15,198 bases of DNA from assembly GCA_002413325.1 (NCBI GenBank), contig DHWT01000309.1:13201-28398 (forward strand), given 5' to 3'. The stretch comes from Chitinophagaceae bacterium UBA5175 (GTDB lineage Bacteria > Bacteroidota > Bacteroidia > Chitinophagales > Chitinophagaceae). A program made the position numbers and the translations under genes. How positions within the stretch are numbered: position 1 is the stretch's first letter; every line of letters starts with the position of its first letter. The notes below the pieces were generated by a model that was not told where the DNA came from, did no database searches, and was given only the letters and a program-made list of their open reading frames with translations. Positions 1-6,978 of the stretch are shown in pieces.

Positions 1-3
1 AAC

Positions 4-28
4 TCATAATTCATAATTCATAATTCAT
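4..28. repeat. TCATAAT heptamer tandem repeat
   Basis: The 7-base unit TCATAAT occurs three times followed by a partial TCAT, about 3.6 exact copies. It lies outside any ORF at the left edge, next to a terminator. Similar 7- or 8-base periodic AT-rich repeats occur before rpsM and between rpoA and rplQ. No function is evident. Confidence 0.8.
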
Positions 29-53
29 CTCTCACCATGTTCAACGGCCAACG

Positions 54-83
54 AAAAAAGGACCTGGAAGGGTCCTTTTTTTT
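54..83. terminator. Bidirectional intrinsic terminator
   Basis: A perfect 11-bp stem (AAAAAAGGACC at 54-64, GGTCCTTTTTT at 71-81) has a 6-base loop. The T run at 76-83 serves plus-strand transcripts and the A run at 54-59 serves minus-strand transcripts. It lies 43 bases past the stop of the leftward ORF at 126-428, so it probably ends that transcript, and possibly one arriving from beyond the left edge. Confidence 0.85.
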
Positions 84-125
84 CATCCTTATAAAAATGC
101 AGTTATAAATACCTGGTAACGGTAG

Positions 126-428
126 TCAGAACTTTGTAAGTATGGAACTATATAAAATATTTGAATTCTTGTTTTTTACGTTGAGCTGATAGATGCCGGC
201 TTCCAGTGCATACACTTTATCCACACGAATCTGATTTTTTCCCTGGTTCACATTCACGCCCATCATGCGCAGGATCCGGCCCATTTTGTTGGTAAGCACG
301 ATGATGCAATGGTCATCTGCGTCGGCGCTGATCTCAACGGTTATTGCGTTGGAAAATTTTTCCGGGTAAGTGGCAATTTCCATACAGGTATTGGATTGGA
401 CTGTACCCTCATCATCTGAGTAATACAT
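126..428 (-). CDS. Small stand-alone T9SS sorting-domain-like protein
   Basis: This 100-residue ORF resembles a T9SS type A C-terminal sorting domain along most of its length: a YPEKFSNAITVEI start at about residues 21-33 (compare the usual YPNPF), a G.IL strand in the middle, and a LEAGIYQLNV motif near the end. Such domains normally sit at the end of large secreted proteins and direct export and surface attachment. Here there is no cargo domain and no signal peptide, because the N-terminus (MYYSDDEGTVQ) is acidic and polar. The ATG overlaps the TGA of the upstream ORF by one base (TGATG), which suggests translational coupling. It could be a remnant of a larger cargo protein or a small intracellular protein of this fold. 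The fold call is moderately sure; the function is unknown. Confidence 0.55.
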   Translation of the reverse strand: MYYSDDEGTVQSNTCMEIATYPEKFSNAITVEISADADDHCIIVLTNKMGRILRMMGVNVNQGKNQIRVDKVYALEAGIYQLNVKNKNSNILYSSILTKF

Positions 429-577
429 CAGTGGTTGTTGTTTTGGTTAGGTAATTTCCGTTCCTGTGTTTTAACAGGCAGGGGTATCAGTCGCATGTTA
501 TTATATCCGGACCGGTTTTGAGCGGATTCGGAAATCAGCTCTTTCAACAGGTCAAGTAAGGTTTGGATCGATTTCAT
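428..577 (-). CDS. Unrecognised small ORF coupled to the sorting-domain gene
   Basis: This 49-residue ORF starts at an ATG and reads MKSIQTLLDLLKELISESAQ, an amphipathic helix, followed by a polar tail rich in Asn, Gln and Lys ending NQNNNH. An in-frame TTG at 637 would extend it to 69 residues, but the added part has no clear features. Its stop overlaps the next start by one base, the main argument that it is translated. I do not recognise a family. It lies downstream of the TonB-dependent receptor gene on the same strand with a gap of about 130 bases, and I see no clear promoter of its own. It may be a spurious ORF. Confidence 0.3.
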   Translation of the reverse strand: MKSIQTLLDLLKELISESAQNRSGYNNMRLIPLPVKTQERKLPNQNNNH

Positions 578-708
578 AAGGGTGATTTGCTGATTAGTAT
601 CTATTCCCCTGCCAGAACTTAAATAATTTATAACCAACGTATTATGGGAAGTGTTCGGAACGGTATGTTCCCGGTTTGGGAAAGAGACTTTCTTTTTTGG
701 ACGATCTC

Positions 709-3186
709 TTAAAACCGGGTCACCAGTTTCAGGTTTATAAGCCGTGGGGTGAGCCTCTGGGGCATGGCATAAGTGACATTGGAGAAGTCTTTCACAAAAA
801 GATAAGAAATCGTGTTTTCCCTGTCAATCACGTTGAATATTTCCAGTGTGGCCCAGATATTTTCCAGTTTGCGGAAGGGGTTATGACTTCTCCGGTTCGA
901 CTTATCATTATCCAGCAACAGGGCGCTGAATCCGATATCTGCGCGTATATAGGGTTCTATGATCAATGCATCGCGGTATTTCACGCTGCCCGGCACACTA
1001 TAAGGCAGGTTACTGCCATAAATGAGGTTTAAGTAAACCTTGAAGTTTTTATTTGTAGAAAGATAATCCTGGATAAACATGCCCATCGTGAAAAGCCGGT
1101 CCGTGGGCCTTCTGATCCATCCCTGCTGGACCTTGGTGCTGTCCAGCGGCCTGTTCAGTGAATCCAGGGTATAATCATAATAAACGGCCCCGTTTATTCT
1201 TTCCTTGGTTTGCATAATCCCGATACTGACCCAGCTTTCCGCATCCTTCACCAGATTTGCAAATAGCCTGCCTTCCACACCGACCGCATAGGCTTTTGCA
1301 TTATTGGCTGCGAAATACTGGATACTTACATTATTGATATCATACGGATTTACGTCCCATAGATTTTTATAATAGGCTTCAACCGAAAGTCGGAATGGTT
1401 TTTCATTCGAAGAAAAATTATAATCAAAACCGGCAGTAGCCTGGAAACTCTTTTGTGCTTTCACTGATGGATTGACAGTACCATCCGGTGCACGGAGTTC
1501 CCGATAAAAAGGAGGCTGGTCATAAATACCAATCGCCGCTTTGTATACGATATCTTTTTTGCTATCCGGTGGTTTCCAGGAAACACCCGCACGGGGTGAA
1601 AATAATAATTGCCGCGTGAATGTATTATAATTTATCCGCCCCCCGGCCTGAAGGGTAAACGAGGGATTTTTTTTGAAGCTGATATTATCCTGTAAAAATC
1701 CGGTGAACCGCCCGATTTGTAAATCATTATTCCCGTTCACCACATTATTGAGAATGAGGGAACCCGGCTGGTAGGGTAGTGAATAACCGGCTGAATCTTC
1801 ATATACCCATTCATGCAACTGATCATGTATGGTCTGCAATTCAGCGCCAAGACCCCATTGCAGGTACTGGTTATCCAGATTCAGGTATCCTTTGTGGGCA
1901 AAACTGAACAAATGGATATCCAGGTTATCACGGGCCAGGTTTTGATTACTGCCAATGCCCAGTGGGTTGATGATGGTGCCAAAGTTCGGGCTGCTTTTAT
2001 CAAAATCCCTTTCTCCAAATAAGTAATCGCCGGTAACATCATAGTTCTGACTTTCTATATCATTGAAACTGGAAATCATCCATTTCAGTTTCAGGTTTTT
2101 ATTAACCTGCCGGTTCCAGGTAAGACCGGCAAGGGCAGTTTTATATTTGTCTTTTTCCTGTCCGGTGAAAAATATATCCAGACCCAGGCTGGCAGAAAAA
2201 TACGGAGAGAAGACAGCTGTGCTGAGCTGGGCCGACGATGGAATCAGGCTGAAGGAAGTCCGGGAATATACCGTGAACAATTCCAGTGAATTTTTCGCAT
2301 TCAACTGATAGGTGAATAATCCCTGGATATCGGATGATGAAGGAATATAGTTACCCTTGGTTTCCTGCGAACTCAGGATATTTGTAAAACTCCTGTTCCG
2401 GGCGCCGACGATATAACTGAACCGGTTGTTTTTTGAAACGCCCTCCAGTTCCAGTCCCTGTTCCAGTAAACCGATGTAGGCGGATCCCCCGAATCCGGCC
2501 GGCTTTTTATACTGGATATCCAGGGCGGAGGAAATTTTGTCGCCGTATTTTGCCTGGAACCCGCCATTATAGAAATTGACATTGCGTGTCATTTCCGGGT
2601 TGATTAAACTCAGGCCCTCCTGTTGTGCATTGCTAACCAGGTAGGGCCTGAAAATTTCATAATCATTGATATATATGAGATTCTCGTCGTAGTTGCCGCC
2701 GCGTACAGCGTATTGGGAGGTCAATTCATTATTGGAACCGACGTAAACCTTGATCAGGCTTTCAATGCCGCCCGTGGGGGTGGGAATATTAACAGCGTCC
2801 CTGGGATTAATCCGGATCAAACCGGCCTCTTTCCGGTCTCGTTCATTGGTGACCGTCACATGCTCCAGGTTCGATACCGACTTTTCCATACGGATCACGA
2901 CCCATTCTTCTTCACGGTCGTTCAGGATAAAATTTTGTTGCAGGCTTTTATATCCGGTATAGGAAAATACCAGGGCAAAGGCTTTATCTGCCGGAACATG
3001 TAAACGAAAAGTGCCGGAATCGGAACTCGCCAGCCCGGATTCCCGGCCAAGCAGCACGATGGAAACCCCTGCCAAAGGTTTTTCATTTTCATCCAGGATT
3101 TTTCCGGTTACGATAGCACCGGATTTCTGGGCAAGCCCATGTGTGAATGGGAATAAAACCAGGGATATGAGTATAAGACTCCTCAT
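709..3186 (-). CDS. TonB-dependent outer-membrane receptor
   Basis: This 825-residue protein begins with a signal peptide (residues 1 to about 20, ending THGLAQ). A carboxypeptidase-regulatory-like beta domain follows (about 25-105: VTGKILDENEKPLAGVSI, then FSYTGYKSL). The plug domain (about 125-228) contains VRGGNYDENLIYIND and YNGGFQAKYGD. The rest is a 22-strand-type beta barrel ending in Phe (LVTRF), as outer-membrane proteins usually do. The family imports large or scarce substrates using TonB energy. The substrate cannot be told: no SusD-like partner lies beside it, and it lacks the SusC look. Its ATG overlaps the rpe stop (ATGA), so it is probably translated from the rpe transcript, although rpe has no obvious link to uptake. 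Confidence 0.93.
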   Translation of the reverse strand: MRSLILISLVLFPFTHGLAQKSGAIVTGKILDENEKPLAGVSIVLLGRESGLASSDSGTFRLHVPADKAFALVFSYTGYKSLQQNFILNDREEEWVVIRMEKSVSNLEHVTVTNERDRKEAGLIRINPRDAVNIPTPTGGIESLIKVYVGSNNELTSQYAVRGGNYDENLIYINDYEIFRPYLVSNAQQEGLSLINPEMTRNVNFYNGGFQAKYGDKISSALDIQYKKPAGFGGSAYIGLLEQGLELEGVSKNNRFSYIVGARNRSFTNILSSQETKGNYIPSSSDIQGLFTYQLNAKNSLELFTVYSRTSFSLIPSSAQLSTAVFSPYFSASLGLDIFFTGQEKDKYKTALAGLTWNRQVNKNLKLKWMISSFNDIESQNYDVTGDYLFGERDFDKSSPNFGTIINPLGIGSNQNLARDNLDIHLFSFAHKGYLNLDNQYLQWGLGAELQTIHDQLHEWVYEDSAGYSLPYQPGSLILNNVVNGNNDLQIGRFTGFLQDNISFKKNPSFTLQAGGRINYNTFTRQLLFSPRAGVSWKPPDSKKDIVYKAAIGIYDQPPFYRELRAPDGTVNPSVKAQKSFQATAGFDYNFSSNEKPFRLSVEAYYKNLWDVNPYDINNVSIQYFAANNAKAYAVGVEGRLFANLVKDAESWVSIGIMQTKERINGAVYYDYTLDSLNRPLDSTKVQQGWIRRPTDRLFTMGMFIQDYLSTNKNFKVYLNLIYGSNLPYSVPGSVKYRDALIIEPYIRADIGFSALLLDNDKSNRRSHNPFRKLENIWATLEIFNVIDRENTISYLFVKDFSNVTYAMPQRLTPRLINLKLVTRF

Positions 3187-3833
3187 GCGATCCGCTTCAG
3201 CAGCCGGATGGTTTCTTTTGGATCCTTTGACTGGAAAATGCTGCTGCCGGCAACCAGGATATCTGCCCCGGCTTCCACGAGTGCGGGTGCATTATCAGTC
3301 GTAATACCACCATCCACTTCGATGAGGATTTCCCTGCCGGTCTTTAAAATCATTTTTTTCATTTCCCGCACTTTTTCCAGTGAATGGGGAATGAATGTTT
3401 GTCCCCCGAAGCCCGGATTCACGGTCATGATGAGCACATGATAGAGGTCTTCCAGTATATCTTTCAGTAATTCAACCGGTGTGTGCGGGTTGACGGCCAC
3501 GGCGGGTTTCATACCCAGGGCCCGGATCTGCTGGATATTACTATGCAGGTTCCTGCAGGTTTCCAGGTGAACAATCAGGATATCTGCCCCGGCTTTTTTG
3601 AAAGCGGGTGTCAGCTTTTCCGGCTCCTCAATCATCAGGTGTACGTCGCAGATTTTTTTGGTTGCTTTCCGGATGTGTTCAATTACAGGGATGCCGAAAC
3701 TGATATTGGGGACAAACCGACCGTCCATCACATCCAGGTGAAACCAGTCCGCTTCACTTTCATTGATTGTTTTGCATACCGCTTCCAGGTGTAGAAAATC
3801 GGAAGCCAGCAGTGAAGGGGCAATCAGGCTCAT
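3183..3833 (-). CDS. rpe: Ribulose-phosphate 3-epimerase
   Basis: This 216-residue TIM-barrel enzyme interconverts ribulose 5-phosphate and xylulose 5-phosphate in the cytosolic pentose phosphate pathway. The family signatures are present: APSLLASDF at the N-terminus, HLDVMDGRFVPN (metal ligands His32 and Asp34), DVHLMIE (His65), VNPGFGGQ (139-145), and EVDGGI with Asp174. GADILVAGSSIF near the end forms the phosphate-binding region. The length is usual for the family. The start is fixed by MSLIAPSLLAS. It is the first gene after its own promoter at 3865-3896 and overlaps the TonB-dependent receptor gene by 4 bases. The identification is secure. Confidence 0.97.
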   Translation of the reverse strand: MSLIAPSLLASDFLHLEAVCKTINESEADWFHLDVMDGRFVPNISFGIPVIEHIRKATKKICDVHLMIEEPEKLTPAFKKAGADILIVHLETCRNLHSNIQQIRALGMKPAVAVNPHTPVELLKDILEDLYHVLIMTVNPGFGGQTFIPHSLEKVREMKKMILKTGREILIEVDGGITTDNAPALVEAGADILVAGSSIFQSKDPKETIRLLKRIA

Positions 3834-3864
3834 GTTTTGGTTTATTTAAAGAGGACTGAATAAA

Positions 3865-3896
3865 CAAATGTACTGTTAGCGGGAAGGATGAGCAAA
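3865..3896 (-). promoter_or_regulatory. Bacteroidota-type promoter of rpe
   Basis: On the minus strand TTTG (3896-3893) is followed after exactly 20 bases by TACATTTG (3872-3865). This is a full match to the Bacteroidota vegetative consensus of TTTG at -33 and TAnnTTTG at -7. The -33 element lies inside the end of the TPR gene and the -7 element just past its stop. Transcription should start near 3860, leaving a leader of roughly 25 bases before the rpe ATG at 3833. Confidence 0.7.
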
Positions 3897-4913
3897 TCCG
3901 CTGTCGAGCTTTTCTATCCTTTGCCTGGCTTCTATAAAATCCTTATCCAGGGAAATCGCTTTCAGATAATTGTTAATCGCATCCTTTTTAAAGTGTTGTG
4001 CTTCATAACAGCGTCCCAGCCAGAAATACGCATCCGGGTCCGTACTGGTAACGGTAATGGCCATGTTAAAAGTCTGCCTGGCCGCATTAAAATTTCCCGT
4101 TTGAAAATAAGCCCTTCCTTTCTCGAGATAGGCGTCGGTGGTTTTCCAGTCCCGTGCAATACAGGAATCAAACTGGGCGATGGCTTTCGGAAATTGTTTC
4201 ACATTGGCATAATAGATCCCTTTAATAAATAATGGGTCAATCAATAAACGGGCGGAATCCTGTTTGAGGATGAAATCGCAGATTTCCAATGCCCTGGGAT
4301 TTTTTTGTTCGGCGTAGAGATGGGCCAGTTCGAGGCCATAAGTGTCCACGCCCTGTTCTGCATATGCTTTTTGCAGGTCAGCGATCGCCTGCGCGGTATC
4401 TTTTAGTTGTTCAAGCAATATCGCTTTTTCGTACAGGGTTTCCGGATCCAGGGAATCTTTTGAGATCATGTTATTGTAAATGGCCAGGGCCTGTGCAGGT
4501 TTACCGGAAGAAGTATATGCTTCGGCCAGTAATCGCTCTGCCTGGGCATTGGAAGGGTATTGACGGTTCAGGGATTCCAGCAGGCTGATTCGTTCCCTGT
4601 GTTTTCCGATGATTTCCAGGTTGGCTGCATAGGGCAGGGCGATCTCCAGCAGGGGCTGGAGGCTCCATGCTTTTTGAAAATCCCAATAGGCCAGTTCATG
4701 TGCATTTTCCTGGGTAAGTCGGGTGGCTCTTCGCAGATAAAGTGATGCATCGGCAGGAAACTGCCGGATACTGTCGTTGAGATTTTTATAGGCAGAATCG
4801 TTTTCAACGGCAGAAACCGGTATTTCGGTGGAGCTGTTAGAGTTTTTACAGGCTGCACCGGTCAGGAGTACCAACATCCATGTAAAATACAGACGATATT
4901 TCATGCGGAACAT
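3876..4913 (-). CDS. TPR-repeat lipoprotein
   Basis: This protein of 345 residues has a basic start, a hydrophobic stretch (YFTWMLVLLTGAAC) and Cys22, followed by a Ser/Asn-rich linker. This resembles a lipoprotein signal, although the residues before Cys (GAAC) are not the best lipobox. The rest is helical with repeated tetratricopeptide units, for example AQALAIYNNMISKDSLDPETLYEKAILLEQ and DAYFWLGRCYEAQHFKKDAINNYLKAISLD. TPR domains bind partner proteins; the partner is unknown. The start may be the Met at position 4 (base 4904), because a possible -7 element lies only four bases before the first ATG. It precedes rpe on the same strand by 42 bases, but rpe has its own promoter. Confidence 0.88.
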   Translation of the reverse strand: MFRMKYRLYFTWMLVLLTGAACKNSNSSTEIPVSAVENDSAYKNLNDSIRQFPADASLYLRRATRLTQENAHELAYWDFQKAWSLQPLLEIALPYAANLEIIGKHRERISLLESLNRQYPSNAQAERLLAEAYTSSGKPAQALAIYNNMISKDSLDPETLYEKAILLEQLKDTAQAIADLQKAYAEQGVDTYGLELAHLYAEQKNPRALEICDFILKQDSARLLIDPLFIKGIYYANVKQFPKAIAQFDSCIARDWKTTDAYLEKGRAYFQTGNFNAARQTFNMAITVTSTDPDAYFWLGRCYEAQHFKKDAINNYLKAISLDKDFIEARQRIEKLDSGFAHPSR

Positions 4914-4917
4914 CCGA

Positions 4918-4925
4918 CAAATTTA
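4918..4925 (-). promoter_or_regulatory. Possible -7 element for the TPR gene
   Basis: TAAATTTG on the minus strand matches TAnnTTTG. No TTG is found about 20 bases upstream, so only half of the promoter is supported. If real, transcription would start at or just after the first ATG (4913), which would favour initiation at the second ATG (4904). Confidence 0.35.
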
Positions 4926-4991
4926 AATCATTCCCTGCCGCTTTTGCTTTCAGATATCTAAATGCTTTAATTTCATACCAAACTATCCGTT

Positions 4992-5450
4992 ATGCTGGCT
5001 GTTTTACTGCAGATTCATAATATCTTACGCTGGGTCATTTTATTGTTGCTGGTTATTTCCATTATACAAAGTTTTATTGGCTGGATCAGGCACCGGGAAC
5101 TCCGGGAGGGTGATGCGAAACTCTGGTTATTCACTATGATCAGCGTACATACCACACTGCTGGTTGGACTGATCCTCTTATTCTTTGGCCATTTCGGAAT
5201 CCTGAGCGCCGGTTTGCCGGAAGGGGTCAGCCTGATGAAGGATAAATTCTACCGGTTTTACTGGGTTGAACATCCCACGGGCATGCTGGCAGCCACCATC
5301 CTGATTACCTTCGGCCGCGGGGTGGTAAAAAAACAAATCACGGATCCTTTAAAATATAAAAGAGCTTTCTGGTTTTTCCTGCTGGCCCTGTTGATCATTC
5401 TGGCAACCATACCCTGGCCGGGACGGGAAATTGTCGGGCGGGGCCTTTAG
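4992..5450 (+). CDS. Small four-helix membrane protein (cytochrome b-like?)
   Basis: This protein of 152 residues has four predicted membrane helices at about 12-32, 46-66, 96-112 and 125-140, joined by charged loops (IRHRELREGDAK; VKKQITDPLKYKR). It ends with a motif-like ATIPWPGREIVGRG. His9, His53 and His94 lie at or near helix ends or within helices and could bind a cofactor such as heme. From memory, similar Bacteroidota proteins are sometimes labelled cytochrome b, but nothing here proves this. The neighbouring plus-strand gene starts 76 bases later; the TPR gene diverges from it. It is clearly an inner-membrane protein; its function is unknown. Confidence 0.8.
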   Translation: MLAVLLQIHNILRWVILLLLVISIIQSFIGWIRHRELREGDAKLWLFTMISVHTTLLVGLILLFFGHFGILSAGLPEGVSLMKDKFYRFYWVEHPTGMLAATILITFGRGVVKKQITDPLKYKRAFWFFLLALLIILATIPWPGREIVGRGL

Positions 5451-5526
5451 AATTTTTTAATATCCGACCGCTGTAAAACAAGGTTTTGCATAATATTTTT
5501 TATATTCATACCCTTAAAAAGGCCAT

Positions 5527-5925
5527 ATGATCAGATTTCAGGATATCAAGGTAGGAGACATTCTCCAGGCAGATTTTGGCGGAACGCGCTTTGAAGCGGA
5601 AGTAACCGAAGTGAACCACGAAGACAAGCAGATATGTGTACATAACGGGGACCAGGAGAACTGGTACGAAGCTGGTGATCTCTTTTCCATTCCGGTGGAT
5701 GATCTCCAGTTACAGAAACTGGGGTTTGAAAAACAGGTAAATGAAGATAAATCGGTTAAATATATGCGCGGTCCCTTCCGGATACTGGTACCTTCCGAGG
5801 GCCGGTTTGGCGAAATGGAGATCTGGTACCGGGAAGACCGCCGCCATATCCACCATCCAATCGGGGTCCATGAACTTCAGAATTTATATCACCAAATGAC
5901 CAAAGTGGACCTTTCCCGGGTCTGA
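5527..5925 (+). CDS. Conserved hypothetical protein with SH3-like N-terminus
   Basis: This protein of 132 residues is soluble, acidic and has no signal peptide. Residues 1-55 (IKVGDILQADFGGTRFEAEVTEVN, then KQICVHNG) look like a small SH3-type beta barrel. The second half carries LGFEKQ, a beta hairpin region and VHELQNLYHQM, a pattern I associate with small uncharacterised Bacteroidota and phage proteins. I know no assigned function. It lies between the membrane protein and the ribosomal segment, with 120 bases before infA and a separate promoter for infA, so it is probably not part of the ribosomal operon. Confidence 0.75.
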   Translation: MIRFQDIKVGDILQADFGGTRFEAEVTEVNHEDKQICVHNGDQENWYEAGDLFSIPVDDLQLQKLGFEKQVNEDKSVKYMRGPFRILVPSEGRFGEMEIWYREDRRHIHHPIGVHELQNLYHQMTKVDLSRV

Positions 5926-6023
5926 ATACCGTCGATTTCCGGGTTTTTACCCCTTCCAACCCCCCTCTTCAGCCGGAATCGGATATTTATTCGATGAAAT
6001 TTTATTCTTTCACCGAGTAATAT

Positions 6024-6031
6024 TATCTTTG
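6024..6031 (+). promoter_or_regulatory. Putative -7 element for infA operon
   Basis: TATCTTTG matches TAnnTTTG and ends 14 bases before the infA ATG. Transcription would then start only about 8 bases before the ATG. No TTG lies at the expected -33 distance, so the call rests on the -7 element and its position at the head of the ribosomal segment. Confidence 0.5.
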
Positions 6032-6045
6032 CGCTCCCAAAATCT

Positions 6046-6264
6046 ATGGCTAAACAAGCGCTCATTAAACAGGATGGATCAATAATTGAAGCACTTTCTA
6101 ATGCCATGTTTAAAGTTAAACTGGAAAATGGCCATGAAATCCTGGCTACCATTTCAGGGAAAATGAGGATGCATTACATCAGGATATTGCCCGGGGATAA
6201 AGTGGGTGTGGAAATGAGTCCTTATGATTTGACACGGGGCAGGATTATTTTCAGGTATAAATAA
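6046..6264 (+). CDS. infA: Translation initiation factor IF-1
   Basis: This 72-residue OB-fold protein binds the A site of the 30S subunit during initiation. MAKQALIKQDGSIIEAL, MFKVKLENGHEILATISGKMR and the C-terminal YDLTRGRIIFRYK are typical of IF-1, and the length is normal. It heads the segment infA-rpmJ-rpsM-rpsK-rpsD-rpoA-rplQ. In many bacteria secY and often map lie directly upstream; here the upstream gene is an unrelated hypothetical. There is no Shine-Dalgarno sequence before its ATG. Confidence 0.97.
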   Translation: MAKQALIKQDGSIIEALSNAMFKVKLENGHEILATISGKMRMHYIRILPGDKVGVEMSPYDLTRGRIIFRYK

Positions 6265-6286
6265 AGTTAAAAGTAAAAATACTTGT

Positions 6287-6403
6287 ATGAAAGTCAGGGC
6301 ATCCATTAAGAAGCGCAGTGTAGATTGCAAGATTGTGCGACGCAAAGGCAAATTGTATATCATCAACAAGAAAAATCCCCGTTTCAAACAGAGGCAGGGA
6401 TAG
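6287..6403 (+). CDS. rpmJ: Ribosomal protein bL36, zinc-ligand-poor form
   Basis: This small gene encodes 38 residues, beginning MKVRASIKKRS and ending NPRFKQRQG. bL36 is a small protein of the 50S subunit. In the zinc form the ligands are Cys11, Cys14, Cys27 and His33; here the residues are Ser11, Cys14, Asn27 and Phe33, so zinc binding should be lost. This matches my memory of ordinary Bacteroidota bL36. It lies 22 bases after infA, and its leader is A-rich (AGTTAAAAGTAAAAATA) without a Shine-Dalgarno sequence. Confidence 0.95.
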   Translation: MKVRASIKKRSVDCKIVRRKGKLYIINKKNPRFKQRQG

Positions 6404-6425
6404 GGTCCTGCCGGATTGTGCAGTA

Positions 6426-6453
6426 GTAAAAAGTAAAAAGTAAAAAATAAAAA
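6426..6453 (+). repeat. GTAAAAA heptamer repeat abutting the rpsM start
   Basis: Three exact copies of GTAAAAA (6426-6446) and one ATAAAAA (6447-6453) end at the base before the rpsM ATG. The repeat forms the whole untranslated region next to the start. A-rich sequence before the start favours initiation in Bacteroidota, so it may serve as a ribosome-loading region. Gain or loss of units could tune expression; this is inference. Confidence 0.75.
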
Positions 6454-6834
6454 ATGGCGCGTATTGCCGGTGTAGACTTACCAAAAAACAAAAGAGGGGA
6501 AATCGGGCTGACCTATATTTTCGGTATAGGTCCCTCAACAGCCAGGTATATTCTTTCCAAAGCGGAAATCAATTTCGATAAAAAGGTTTCCCAGTGGAAT
6601 GATGATGAGCTCAATGCCATCCGGAATATCATCACCAATGAACTCAAGGTGGAAGGTGCCCTGCGTTCAGAAGTGCAGATGAGTATCAAACGTCTTTTGG
6701 ATATTGCCTGCTACCGAGGTGTACGTCACCGTAAAGGTCTGCCCGTGCGTGGACAGCGTACGCGTACCAACAGCCGGACAAGGAAAGGAAAACGGAGAAC
6801 CGTAGCCGGTAAAAAGAAGGCGCCTAAAAAGTAA
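6454..6834 (+). CDS. rpsM: Ribosomal protein uS13
   Basis: This 126-residue 30S head protein contacts 16S rRNA, the P-site tRNA and the 50S bridge. MARIAGVDLPKNKRGEIGLTYIFGIG at the start, the YRGVRHRKGLPVRGQRT motif at about 88-104 and the basic tail ending GKKKAPKK are typical. The start directly follows a heptamer repeat. Unusually, a strong intrinsic terminator follows 3 bases after the stop, with rpsK 144 bases downstream. Confidence 0.97.
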   Translation: MARIAGVDLPKNKRGEIGLTYIFGIGPSTARYILSKAEINFDKKVSQWNDDELNAIRNIITNELKVEGALRSEVQMSIKRLLDIACYRGVRHRKGLPVRGQRTRTNSRTRKGKRRTVAGKKKAPKK

Positions 6835-6837
6835 TTG

Positions 6838-6876
6838 AAACCTGCCTCCGTCAACTGACGGAAGCAGGTTTTTTTT
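6838..6876 (+). terminator. Intrinsic terminator between rpsM and rpsK
   Basis: AAACCTGC (6838-6845) pairs with GCAGGTTT (6864-6871), and TCCGTC (6847-6852) pairs with GACGGA (6857-6862), across a single C/A mismatch and with an AACT loop. The stem of about 14 pairs runs into T6869-6876. By sequence this is a full-strength rho-independent terminator. It suggests that infA-rpmJ-rpsM form one transcript, or that readthrough into rpsK is controlled. Confidence 0.88.
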
Positions 6877-6931
6877 AGCACCATTTCAGAGTCAATACCG
6901 GATACGGGGTGCACGGGGAGGATTGATTCGC

Positions 6932-6947
6932 TTCCGGTTTTCCGGAA
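6932..6947 (+). other. Small hairpin upstream of rpsK
   Basis: TTCCGG-TTTT-CCGGAA forms a 6-bp stem with a T4 loop, ending 31 bases before the rpsK ATG. No T run follows, so it is not a terminator. In the surrounding 6877-6978 stretch I see no TAnnTTTG promoter, leaving open how rpsK is transcribed after the preceding terminator. Confidence 0.45.
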
Positions 6948-6978
6948 AAATTTATAACCAGATTACCTAATTCGAACA

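Noticed and set aside
4..28. Possible CRISPR array in the short tandem repeats
   Set aside because: Units are 7 bases with no spacers, and no cas gene is present.
126..637. Single gene broken by a frameshift in the two small ORFs
   Set aside because: The upstream ORF does not resemble the start of a T9SS cargo and has no signal peptide, and a stop lies seven codons upstream in the frame of the second ORF.
676..1032. 118-residue plus-strand ORF opposite the receptor C-terminus
   Set aside because: A shadow of the barrel-encoding frame, which ends in the expected terminal Phe.
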